A DNA stretch of 64,000 nucleotides from Actinomycetes bacterium. Lineage in GTDB: Bacteria; Actinomycetota; Actinomycetes; Streptosporangiales; Streptosporangiaceae. Made by a program: the position numbers and the translations under genes. Shown here piece by piece: positions 42,803 to 50,875 of the stretch (its first letter is position 1; each line of letters starts with the position of its first letter). The notes under the pieces were generated by a model, which saw only the letters and a program-made list of their open reading frames with translations, had not been told where the DNA came from and did not search any database. Where the stretch lies: NCBI GenBank assembly GCA_021793235.1, contig JAJYTD010000001.1, positions 124,001-188,000 on the forward strand, in the 5' to 3' direction.

Positions 42803-43855
42803 CTACTTCTCGAAGGTGACGGTGACGCGCCGGTTCTTCGCCCGGCCCTCTTCCGTCTCGTTGTCGGCGACGGGATCAGCGGAGCCGTGTCCCGCTGTTT
42901 CATAGGTGATCCCGGACCTGGTGACCAGGTCCTTGAGCGCGTCCTCGACGGCTTTGGCCCGGTCCTCGGAGAGCGGGTCGTTGATGGAGTCGTTGCCCGT
43001 GCTGTCCGTGTATCCGTCGATTTGGACCTTCTTCGTGGAGGAGTCGTCGATCTCCTGGGCCACCTGCCCGAGCGCGCTGTCGGCCTTGCTGGTCAGCGTG
43101 GACTCGTCCGTTTCAAAGAGGACGTCGGAGGCGAGCATGATGCTGGACTCGTCTTCGGAGTCCTCACGGGATGTGGTGCCGTCCAGGTCATCCTGAAAAG
43201 AGCTGAGAGCGAGCACCTGCGGTTCGGCGGTCTCGGTGTTCGCGACCTCGTCGTTGGAACCGGTGTTGTCGATGACCGGGATGTCGATGAAGTCGGGGGT
43301 GGAGACCGTGGTGATCGTGACGGTGTCGATGTCCTCGGGGGGTGCCGGGTAGGCGACCCAGAAGTCGAGGCTGTCGCCGGGGCCGAGTTCCTGGTCGCCC
43401 GACCAGTCGAGGCAGAGGCATTTCGAGCCGTCGGGTGCCATCAGCGGCAGGTACTGCTTGCTGTTGGCGGTATCGATGATCGAGACGCCCTGAGCGGTGG
43501 TTGCGTTTCCCCCACCAGAAATAGCGTGAAAGAACCTTATGTCCTTGTCACTGGTGTTGCGTGCGGTCATATTGACCAGCGCCACATCGTTGCCGATGCG
43601 TTCGACCGGGTATACGTCGATCTCGAGGAAGTGGGAGTAGATGAGGCTCGTCGTGGCGGAAGTGGCCACCACCTCGCCGGATTCGGCGCTGGAACCCTCG
43701 CCGTTTCCCCCGCTTTTCCCTTCGCCTTCACTGTCGGATCCGTTTCCGGAGTCACCAGGAGAGATGCAGGATGAGAGCAGGGCGATTACGAGTGCCGTGG
43801 GAATACCCAAGCGCAGAGCTTGAAGGAATGGGGAGGTAGGCTGCCATACTTCCAC
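42803..43855 (-). CDS. OmpA-domain lipoprotein
   Basis: A 350-residue probable lipoprotein (LLSSC followed by a Gly/Ser/Glu linker). The N-terminal domain is shared with the downstream neighbour (CLC motif). The C-terminal 110 residues form an OmpA-like peptidoglycan-binding domain: DVLFETDESTL, QIDGYTDSTG and LSEDRAKAVEDAL, closing with RRVTVTFEK. It should link the membrane to the wall, perhaps bracing the pilus. OmpA domains are less common in Gram-positive bacteria. Start GTG 43855. Confidence 0.85.
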   Translation of the reverse strand: MEVWQPTSPFLQALRLGIPTALVIALLSSCISPGDSGNGSDSEGEGKSGGNGEGSSAESGEVVATSATTSLIYSHFLEIDVYPVERIGNDVALVNMTARNTSDKDIRFFHAISGGGNATTAQGVSIIDTANSKQYLPLMAPDGSKCLCLDWSGDQELGPGDSLDFWVAYPAPPEDIDTVTITTVSTPDFIDIPVIDNTGSNDEVANTETAEPQVLALSSFQDDLDGTTSREDSEDESSIMLASDVLFETDESTLTSKADSALGQVAQEIDDSSTKKVQIDGYTDSTGNDSINDPLSEDRAKAVEDALKDLVTRSGITYETAGHGSADPVADNETEEGRAKNRRVTVTFEK

Positions 43856-44032
43856 AGTGTGAACCTTCTCTTCGACGTTACGGCAATGGGCCAGCCTAAC
43901 GAACCCGGATGAACGGGTCTACAGGGGCCGCTGAGAAAGAAGCGGACGGTAGGGAAATGCTGCTCATTGTGGTGGTCATCGTCGATGGGGCTGTGCTGCG
44001 GTCCTGCAATGGCGCCTGGGCTGATCTGCGTT

Positions 44033-44704
44033 TTATTGGTTCCAGCTGGATGGTTCGTACAGGTATTTCCCTTCCTTGCCGGTGAGGTGTACATCGATCA
44101 GTCGGCGCGCGTGTGCAAAACCCTGGATGGTCTGCCCGCCGCACCGCACACCGATGATGCTGAGATCGTCGGGATCCGGTGAGAAGATGTAGGCGCAATC
44201 GGGGAGGTCGACTTTGGCGATGGCATCGGCATTTCCGATGTGCACTGGAATGTCCTTTTCGCCCTCAGTTCCGTCGCAGAGACTGTCGTTCCAGTGCCGA
44301 CCACCGTCCTCCTCCAGTTCGCGCTGGCACTGAGCACTCCGGACCTCGACTCGGACGATGTCCCCGGTGGTCCCGATATCGTTGTCACTCGCTCGGATAT
44401 CGGCCAGTACCGCGCCGTTGCTCTTGGCGTACTCCTCTGCCCGGGTGCGTCCGGCCACGGGATTGTACAGATTCCCGTATGGCAGCTTGTGCTCGGCGAG
44501 CTTCTGTGCGGCGTTGTCGGCCGCCTGGCCGGCCGCGGCCAGAGCCGCGGCGTCCGCGGCGTTCTGGGCGCGGTCGCGGAGATCGTTCGCATTGCCCAGG
44601 CGCATGTAGAGCAGCACGATCGCGAGTAGAGCCACGGACAGGCCGACGAGCAGGAACAGGCTCGCCTGTCCCTGCTCGTCGGCTTTGCGAGGCGTGGGCA
44701 TCAC
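44033..44704 (-). CDS. TadG-like pilus assembly protein
   Basis: A 223-residue protein. The N-terminus (EQGQASLFLLVGLSVALLAIVLLYM) and the following DLRDRAQNAADAAALAAAGQAA helix are typical of TadG/Rv3654c-like proteins from Tad loci. The remainder is extracytoplasmic with four cysteines. It probably acts as a minor pseudopilin or assembly factor. It follows the Flp pilin gene by 39 bases. Start GTG 44704 or ATG 44701. Confidence 0.8.
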   Translation of the reverse strand: MMPTPRKADEQGQASLFLLVGLSVALLAIVLLYMRLGNANDLRDRAQNAADAAALAAAGQAADNAAQKLAEHKLPYGNLYNPVAGRTRAEEYAKSNGAVLADIRASDNDIGTTGDIVRVEVRSAQCQRELEEDGGRHWNDSLCDGTEGEKDIPVHIGNADAIAKVDLPDCAYIFSPDPDDLSIIGVRCGGQTIQGFAHARRLIDVHLTGKEGKYLYEPSSWNQ

Positions 44705-44743
44705 CGTAGAAGTCTCGAGTCCTCTCTAGGAGCGGTTCATATA

Positions 44744-45007
44744 TCAGAAGAGCCAGCTATCGTCGCCCTCGGCGCCCTCGACTTCGCCGAATGCCTTGTC
44801 GACAGCTCCCTCGATACCTTCCTTGATGTTTCCGGCGATGCCGTCGTCACCGGAAACGGCGGTGAACACCGCGGCGGCAATGGCGCCGATGACGATCAGG
44901 ACACCGGCGTACTCGACGAATCCCGCGCCCTTGTCGCCGCCGTTCGTGGCGGTGCGCCGGCGGATGGCGGTGCGAGTCTTAGCGAGAATGGAGATGATCT
45001 TTCCCAT
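44744..45007 (-). CDS. flp: Flp/Fap-type major pilin
   Basis: An 87-residue prepilin. The peptide KG27-AGFVEYAGV fits the Flp prepilin rule (G, four residues, E, Y), followed by a hydrophobic helix VLIVIGAIAAAVFTAV and a short acidic tail. Cleavage after Gly27 would give a 60-residue pilin that forms the Tad pilus fibre. The ATG has AGAGG upstream. It sits downstream of the response regulator gene with its own 140-base leader, so it may have its own promoter and be expressed more strongly. Confidence 0.9.
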   Translation of the reverse strand: MGKIISILAKTRTAIRRRTATNGGDKGAGFVEYAGVLIVIGAIAAAVFTAVSGDDGIAGNIKEGIEGAVDKAFGEVEGAEGDDSWLF

Positions 45008-45148
45008 GATACCTCTGCGCTCCTTTATCGGAAGTCCTTCACCTCTTTGCGACAGTCATTAATGTAGGCGGGGCGGGATCCGGGCGCCTAGGGCCCTGGG
45101 GCCCAATTGTCGGGATCAGGGGTCCGGGGCGGATATGGGTCCACAGGA

Positions 45149-45826
45149 TCAGTATCCCGCATCAGCGGCCGGGTTTTCGTGTCCGTTCCATCGGGCGATC
45201 GCGGCGGCCCGGGTGCTCACGTGAAGTTTGCGGAATATCCGATTGATGTGGTTCTTCACGGTCTTTTCGGAAAGGAACAGCTCCGTGGCGATCTCGTCGT
45301 TGGTGAGGCCCCGCGCTGCTGCAGCCAGCACCTCAGCCTCCCGCTGGCTCAAGCCCAGCTCCTCGCGGGAATCTGCGGGAGCGGGCGCTGATCGGACGGA
45401 GTCCAGGACCGCGGATGCGGCGACGGCGGACAGCGGGCTGCCCGACCCGGTGACCACCTCCTGGAGCGCCCGTGTGAGCTCGGGCAGTGTGAAGTGGCCG
45501 TGGACCAGGTAGCCCGCCGCACCGCGGCGGAGCGAGGTGTGCACGACCTCCGGGTCCTCCGTATGGGTGAGCATGACGACCTTGGCGAAATGAGTGAGCT
45601 CGTCAAGGACGCTGACTCCGTCGAGGATCGGCATTCGGACATCCAGAAGGACGACATCAGGCCGCAGCTCGCGCGTTGATTCAAGAGCCTCGGCACCGTT
45701 TCCCGCTTCCCCGACCACAGCGAGCTCGTCCGTGGCCTCCAGCAGAGAGATCAATCCGGCGCGAACGATGATGTTGTCGTCGACGACCAGGATCCGAATG
45801 GGCGAGGGATCGGGGAGGAGGTGCAC
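45149..45826 (-). CDS. NarL/FixJ-type response regulator
   Basis: A 225-residue regulator. The receiver domain has the phosphorylation site DVVLLDVRMP and acidic VVDDN pocket; the C-terminal LuxR helix-turn-helix is LSQREAEVLAAAARGLTNDEIA. It is paired with the histidine kinase just upstream and is probably the control module of the Tad locus. The GTG at 45826 has AGAGG upstream; TTG 45850 would add eight residues. Confidence 0.92.
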   Translation of the reverse strand: MHLLPDPSPIRILVVDDNIIVRAGLISLLEATDELAVVGEAGNGAEALESTRELRPDVVLLDVRMPILDGVSVLDELTHFAKVVMLTHTEDPEVVHTSLRRGAAGYLVHGHFTLPELTRALQEVVTGSGSPLSAVAASAVLDSVRSAPAPADSREELGLSQREAEVLAAAARGLTNDEIATELFLSEKTVKNHINRIFRKLHVSTRAAAIARWNGHENPAADAGY

Positions 45827-45889
45827 TGGGAGGGTCCTCTCACTGAACAAGCGGATAGATGGGCAAGGCAGGGGAGCCGATCGCGGCCG

Positions 45890-47188
45890 TCATGGGACAG
45901 CTTCCTGCGCTTCCTGCGCGTAAGGGGAACAAGGGAGCTGGAGAAGTACTTCGGTGCCGGATCCGGGGGTGGAGAGGACGGTCAGGGTTCCGCCGACACG
46001 TTGGGCCCGTTCGGCCATGCCGCGCAGACCATAGTGACCGGTCTTCTCCACAATCTCGTCGGAAACCGGGTCGGGTCCGGGTACCGGGGCCTCGAAGCCC
46101 TGGCCGTCGTCGCGAACCCGCATCAGCAGGTAGCCGGCTCGGGGAGGATCTTTCGCCGTATGCGCGGAAGAGGCCACGCCGGTCTCGGCAGCGCCAGCCG
46201 GCCGATGCTCCAGCGTTACCGTGACCGAGTCCGCGTTCGCGTGTCGGTCGATATTGGTGAGGGCCTCGGACAAGATCGCGATGCCTTCCTGGCGCGCGGC
46301 GATGAGCAGGGAGAAGTCACCAGCCGCGGCGTGCAGCCGTACCGGAACACCCGTCTCTTCCCCCCATTCGTCCAGTACCGCGGACACGGCCTTGGTGAAC
46401 GGCACGTCGGCAACCTCCTCGCGCAGATCCGTGATGAGATCGCGGGCCTCCTGGGCGGCCCGCTCAGCGGCCTCGGCCACCTGGGATGCCGTGGCGACGG
46501 CCCGCTCGGGGTCCTTCTGTACCCAGATGGGCAGGGACTGGGCTGCCATGGCCGCACCGCGCAGTGTCTTGACGACAGAGTCGTGCATGTCCCGGGCCAA
46601 GCGTGCCCTCTCCTCGGCGGCGGCCGCGGCGATCTCGGCTTCCTCCCGCTTGCGTTGCTCCAAGGAGAGCTGGGCGAAGATACGGCGCAGTTGTATGCCG
46701 ACGAACCCCGCGACGGGGTAGAGCAGCGGATTGACAGCGATGACCTGGAAGTTCAGCAGGCTCTCGGACGGCTGGCCGCTGTCAATGGCCGAGAACGACA
46801 GCAGCGCGGAGTAGTAGCAGAACATCTGGAACGAGACGGCGGCCACCGCACCCCAGCGGTGGAAGAGCAGGCCGGCGACCGTTGCGGTGAGGACTGTGGC
46901 GACGAAGAAGGGGCCGGTGGGGCCGTCCACCATGAGGATGGCGGTGGCGCAGAAGATGTCCATGGTCACCAGCAGAGGGTGCTCAAGGAGATAGGGCGTT
47001 ACCCGCTCCCAGTACCAGGCGACGAATGCGGTCAGCGTGGCGAACAGGAGGGTCAAGACGATGATGGGCAGCGACACGCGGTCCGCTGGCAACAGCAGTA
47101 GGGCGATTCCGGTCAGCAGGAAGCGCAGTTGCATCAGCAAGCGGATCAATCTGGCGGAACGCGGCATGAGTGCGCTGGATGGGTTCAT
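45890..47188 (-). CDS. NarL-type sensor histidine kinase
   Basis: A 432-residue membrane kinase with about five or six N-terminal hydrophobic helices (residues 15-165), a coiled dimerisation helix and a HisKA_3 phosphoacceptor ARDMHDSVVKTLRG. The GHKL ATPase domain follows (LSEALTNIDRHANA and GHYGLRGMAERAQ boxes). No large outside sensor domain is seen, so it likely senses a membrane or envelope cue. It lies eight bases after tadC and 63 bases before the regulator, within the Tad operon. Confidence 0.92.
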   Translation of the reverse strand: MNPSSALMPRSARLIRLLMQLRFLLTGIALLLLPADRVSLPIIVLTLLFATLTAFVAWYWERVTPYLLEHPLLVTMDIFCATAILMVDGPTGPFFVATVLTATVAGLLFHRWGAVAAVSFQMFCYYSALLSFSAIDSGQPSESLLNFQVIAVNPLLYPVAGFVGIQLRRIFAQLSLEQRKREEAEIAAAAAEERARLARDMHDSVVKTLRGAAMAAQSLPIWVQKDPERAVATASQVAEAAERAAQEARDLITDLREEVADVPFTKAVSAVLDEWGEETGVPVRLHAAAGDFSLLIAARQEGIAILSEALTNIDRHANADSVTVTLEHRPAGAAETGVASSAHTAKDPPRAGYLLMRVRDDGQGFEAPVPGPDPVSDEIVEKTGHYGLRGMAERAQRVGGTLTVLSTPGSGTEVLLQLPCSPYAQEAQEAVP

Positions 47189-47195
47189 GGCACCG

Positions 47196-48101
47196 CTATC
47201 CGAAGAGATCGCCGAAGCTGTCCAGGGAACCGACCACCAGGCCGCCGCCGATGATCAGCATCAACCCCGGCAGCATGGTCGCGGCGGTGATCCCGGTGAC
47301 CTTGGGATTGAGGTTCTGGGCCTTGCGCCGGAGGTACTGGGCGTCCTCTCTGCGCATGTCCTGACTGATGTTCTGCAGTGCGTCGGCGAGAGGCGCACCG
47401 AGTTCCTCTGCCTGCTGCAGAGCGCTGACGAATTTACCGAGGGACTCATTGGCGTTGCGGCTACGCAGCGCGGCGAAAGCGTCGCGGCGGCTGGTGCCCA
47501 GATCCATCTGGCGCAGGGTGAGCCGGAACTCGTCGGCGAGGACACCGGGCATGGCGTCAGAGACCCGGGACAGGGACTGGCGGAACGAGAGGCCTGCGCC
47601 GACCGTCACCGCCAGTACGTCGAGGAAGTCAGGGAGCTGTTTTTGCACCGCGTCCTGTCGCTTCTGAGCGGTCGAATGCAGTTGCAGATCGGTCAGGGCG
47701 ATGAAGGCCAGGGAAAGAAGAGAGAGGAGAACAGACCCGGTGGCGAAGAAGTACGTTGCGATGAGGCCGTAGAGCAGTACTTCGCCGGTCTTGCGCTGAA
47801 CGTAGGACTCGACGGTGAGACCGTCGATGTGGCCGGAAGCCCTGATGCGGCGCTGGATCCCCTTCCTGCGCGCTTCCGGTAGGGATTCCAGCACCGACCT
47901 GGTGAACGGCTGGCCGATCCGCCCGGTGATGCGGTGCAGGATGAAGGTTTCGTTTGGCTTTTTCTTAGGGGCGGCGGGGAGGAAATCCTCTTCGACGACC
48001 TCGCTTTTGCGGGTGAGCAGGTGAAAGCCGACCACAGCGAGGACCACACAGACCATGGTGATGAGGCCGAGCAAGACGATCATGGGGTAGTTCAGGGTCA
48101 T
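47196..48101 (-). CDS. tadC: Tad pilus inner-membrane platform protein TadC
   Basis: A 301-residue T2SSF-domain protein with hydrophobic helices at the N-terminus, in the middle and at the C-terminus. The cytoplasmic part has the LDVLAVTVGAGLSFRQSL and AEELGAPLADALQ segments of the GspF family. With TadB it forms the membrane platform on which the TadA ATPase works. The ATG at 48101 begins directly with the first helix. Confidence 0.93.
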   Translation of the reverse strand: MTLNYPMIVLLGLITMVCVVLAVVGFHLLTRKSEVVEEDFLPAAPKKKPNETFILHRITGRIGQPFTRSVLESLPEARRKGIQRRIRASGHIDGLTVESYVQRKTGEVLLYGLIATYFFATGSVLLSLLSLAFIALTDLQLHSTAQKRQDAVQKQLPDFLDVLAVTVGAGLSFRQSLSRVSDAMPGVLADEFRLTLRQMDLGTSRRDAFAALRSRNANESLGKFVSALQQAEELGAPLADALQNISQDMRREDAQYLRRKAQNLNPKVTGITAATMLPGLMLIIGGGLVVGSLDSFGDLFG

Positions 48102-48121
48102 GTCGGCGGCTCCGTGGTGGT

Positions 48122-49042
48122 TCAGAGATCGATTCGCGTTATGCGTCGGATACCGAGGAACCCAGCGGTGAGCAGCGTCCCCGCGAGGACCAGTACAACG
48201 ATTCCCGCGGCGCTTTCTGTCATCGTCCGCACAACACCGGGATTGAGCATGTTGATGAGGAAGAGAGAGCCGACACCCATGAAGAGCATGGCCCACGCGG
48301 TGCTGACCGTCTCTCCGAGAATGGTTTTGACTTCGCGCCGTGTCTCCTTACGAGCCTCCAGGGTGTCGGATATGTTGCGGAGCGCGGTCACGAGGGCACC
48401 GCCGGAGCGAGAGGCGATGAGCAGGGTGGAGATCAGCACTCCGATTTCCCGCGAGGGCATGCGCTGGCGCATCTCCTCGATGGCGGCGTCAAAAGACTGG
48501 CCGACCCGCATCGACTGTGCGGCCCGGCGCAGTTCCGATCCGGCGGGGTCGTCCAGCTCCTCGGCGGCCATGGCGATCGCGGTGGGCAGGGCGAGGCCGG
48601 CCTGTGTCGCGTTGGACAGCACTCGGGCGAGTTCGGGGAGTTGGGTAATGAACTCCTCCTTGCGCCGATCCTCCTGCCGCTGCAGGTAGGAGAAGAAGAG
48701 GAAGGCGACGAGCCCGATCGAGAGCACGCCGAAGACTGGAGCGAGGATGCGTCCCACGAAGATCACCGCTGCGAGAGCCGCGATGGTCATCGCGGCAACG
48801 AAAACGGCGACCGGGATCTCCAGCCCCGCACGGGCCATCCGGACCTCCAGTTTCTTGCCGAGTTCACTGCGGCGCAGCCATACGTCGAACTTGGTGAACG
48901 GTGAGGCCGCGCGCTGTTCCACATCCGCGAGAGCGCTGCGCGACGCCAGTTGCGCGTTCTGGTCCAGTCCCACTCCCCATTCACGAGCGGCGAAGGCGAA
49001 GACGATTCCGGTTGCCGCCAGTAGCACCAAGATCAGCAGCAT
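48122..49042 (-). CDS. tadB: Tad pilus inner-membrane platform protein TadB
   Basis: A 306-residue T2SSF-domain protein: a first helix, a cytoplasmic stretch, two helices, then the GspF domain (FITQLPELARVLSNATQAGLALP, MRQRMPSREIGVLIS) and final helices. Partner of TadC. The gene starts four bases after tadA ends and is 20 bases from tadC, consistent with one transcript. Confidence 0.93.
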   Translation of the reverse strand: MLLILVLLAATGIVFAFAAREWGVGLDQNAQLASRSALADVEQRAASPFTKFDVWLRRSELGKKLEVRMARAGLEIPVAVFVAAMTIAALAAVIFVGRILAPVFGVLSIGLVAFLFFSYLQRQEDRRKEEFITQLPELARVLSNATQAGLALPTAIAMAAEELDDPAGSELRRAAQSMRVGQSFDAAIEEMRQRMPSREIGVLISTLLIASRSGGALVTALRNISDTLEARKETRREVKTILGETVSTAWAMLFMGVGSLFLINMLNPGVVRTMTESAAGIVVLVLAGTLLTAGFLGIRRITRIDL

Positions 49043-49046
49043 GGGA

Positions 49047-50381
49047 TCACAGCGCCTTTCCGAAAGCTGAGGGTCCGTGGCCGTGCTCCACCCCGAATGC
49101 CGCAGGTACGCTCTCCCCTGCGGCGTAGAGGCGGGCAGCGATGTGGTGGGGCAGGGGGAAGCAGCGGAATTCGCCATCCACTCTGCGTTCCACGTCCATT
49201 GGGCGCGCCTCGAATTTCAGCAGAGTCTCCAACCGGAACTCCTCGTCGCGCGCTGAGGAAACGACGCCGATCTCGGAGATTTTGCGGCTGCCATCGGGGT
49301 ATCTGGTGAGATGCACGATCACATCGACCGCCGCGTTGATCTGGTCCCGAAGTGCCTCGAAGGGGATCTTCACCTCCGACATCGAAGCCAGAGTGAGCAA
49401 CCGGTACACCGCGTCGTCGGCGGAGTTCGCGTGGACCGTTGCCAAAGAGCCGTCGTGGCCGGTGTTCATCGCCTGCAGCATGTCCAGGGTCTCGGCACCG
49501 CGGACCTCACCGACGATGATGCGCTCGGGCCGCATCCGCAGTGAGTTGCGGACCAGGTCTCGAATGGTGACCTGGCCTACGCCCTCCATGTTGGGCGGAC
49601 GCGACTCCAACCGGATGACGTGCTCCTGCTGGAGTTGGAGTTCGGCCGAGTCCTCGATGGTGATGATGCGCTCGTCATTTGGAGCGAACCCGGAAAGCGC
49701 GTTGAGGAAAGTGGTCTTCCCTGTTCCGGTGCCGCCCGAGACGATGACATTGAAGCGGGAGCGGACCAGTGACGCGAGCAGGACCGCGGTGCCGTTGTCG
49801 AGACTGCCCAAGGCGACCAGTTGTTCCAGGGTGAACGGTTTGGGGAAGCGGCGGATGGTGATGATCGGTCCGCTGAGCGACAGCGGCGGGATGATCACGT
49901 TCACCCGCTCACCCGTGGGCAGCCGCGCGTCGACCATCGGACTGGACTCGTCGATTCGGCGGTTCACCTGCGACACGATGCGGTCGATGGTCTGCATGAG
50001 TTGGTCCTCGCTGGCGAACGCGACCTCCAAGCGTTCAACCTTGCCACCGCGCTCCACGTACACGGTGTCGTAGCCGTTCACCATGATTTCGGTTACGCTC
50101 TCGTCCTCGAGCAGGGGTTCCAGCACGCCCAGTCCGAGAGCCTCGTCGACGACCCGGCGGACCAGAGAGCCGCGTTCCCGGTCGGAGAGCACGGGACCTT
50201 CGCGAGAAATGAGATGGCCGACGACCTTCTCCAGTCGGGTCCGGCGTTGGTGCATGTCGAGTGCGGCGAGATCATCGAGGTTGATCTCGGTGAGCAGGCG
50301 TTCCCGCCAGTGGGCGACACTGCCGAGTTCAGAGGTGCGTTTGGCGCGGCGGTCGGCGTCGAGCCGGTCTTTCAGTCCCAT
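49047..50381 (-). CDS. tadA: Tad pilus secretion ATPase TadA/CpaF
   Basis: A 444-residue type II/IV secretion ATPase. Walker A GGTGTGKTT is at about 216-224, an Asp box and RMRPERIIVGEVRGAE (Walker B region) follow, and a His box GHDGSLATVHANS is present. It powers pilus assembly and possibly retraction. The N-terminal part matches CpaF proteins. Clear RBS-like sequence is weak; the preceding gap is 76 bases. Confidence 0.95.
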   Translation of the reverse strand: MGLKDRLDADRRAKRTSELGSVAHWRERLLTEINLDDLAALDMHQRRTRLEKVVGHLISREGPVLSDRERGSLVRRVVDEALGLGVLEPLLEDESVTEIMVNGYDTVYVERGGKVERLEVAFASEDQLMQTIDRIVSQVNRRIDESSPMVDARLPTGERVNVIIPPLSLSGPIITIRRFPKPFTLEQLVALGSLDNGTAVLLASLVRSRFNVIVSGGTGTGKTTFLNALSGFAPNDERIITIEDSAELQLQQEHVIRLESRPPNMEGVGQVTIRDLVRNSLRMRPERIIVGEVRGAETLDMLQAMNTGHDGSLATVHANSADDAVYRLLTLASMSEVKIPFEALRDQINAAVDVIVHLTRYPDGSRKISEIGVVSSARDEEFRLETLLKFEARPMDVERRVDGEFRCFPLPHHIAARLYAAGESVPAAFGVEHGHGPSAFGKAL

Positions 50382-50457
50382 GAGTATCAGGTGTCCAGAA
50401 GGGATTCGGTGAGCCGGAAATGGGAGGGGATATGCATACGGTGCGCACGGTGGCGGA

Positions 50458-50871
50458 TCAGCGCGGCATTTCCACCGTCCTGGTCAGTGGAATGTCCAGC
50501 CCCGCGAAGGAGAAGACCAGGGGAAACCGGACCTCGATCTCGGTGGCGTAGCCGTGCTCGACGGGGTAGACTTGAATTTCTGCCTCGTCTTGGAGATAGC
50601 CGGGCAAGCTGGATCGGGCGAGGTTCTCTGCGTGGTCGATTCCGCTGCTTCCCGCGGAGTCGGCGCTGACCCGAGCCGCGTTGTTCATGCGTTCCATGGC
50701 CGCGAAACCGAAGAAGGCCTCCAAGGCGATGGTCAACACGAACAGGAAGATCGGGAAGTAGATCGCGAATTCGACGAACTGGCTGCCCTGATCGTTCCGT
50801 AGAATGTGCCGTTTTCGCTGCTTGGATGGCCGACCGACCTCCTGTCCGGTTGTATGTGGTTCTGCCGCCAT
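50458..50871 (-). CDS. tadE: TadE-like pseudopilin
   Basis: A 137-residue protein with a basic N-terminus, the processing motif QG-SQFVEF (Gly, four residues, Glu, Phe) and a hydrophobic helix, then an extracytoplasmic domain. TadE and TadF are minor pseudopilins needed for Flp pilus formation. It lies four bases after the TadZ-TadE fusion gene. Confidence 0.88.
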   Translation of the reverse strand: MAAEPHTTGQEVGRPSKQRKRHILRNDQGSQFVEFAIYFPIFLFVLTIALEAFFGFAAMERMNNAARVSADSAGSSGIDHAENLARSSLPGYLQDEAEIQVYPVEHGYATEIEVRFPLVFSFAGLDIPLTRTVEMPR

Positions 50872-50875
50872 GTGC

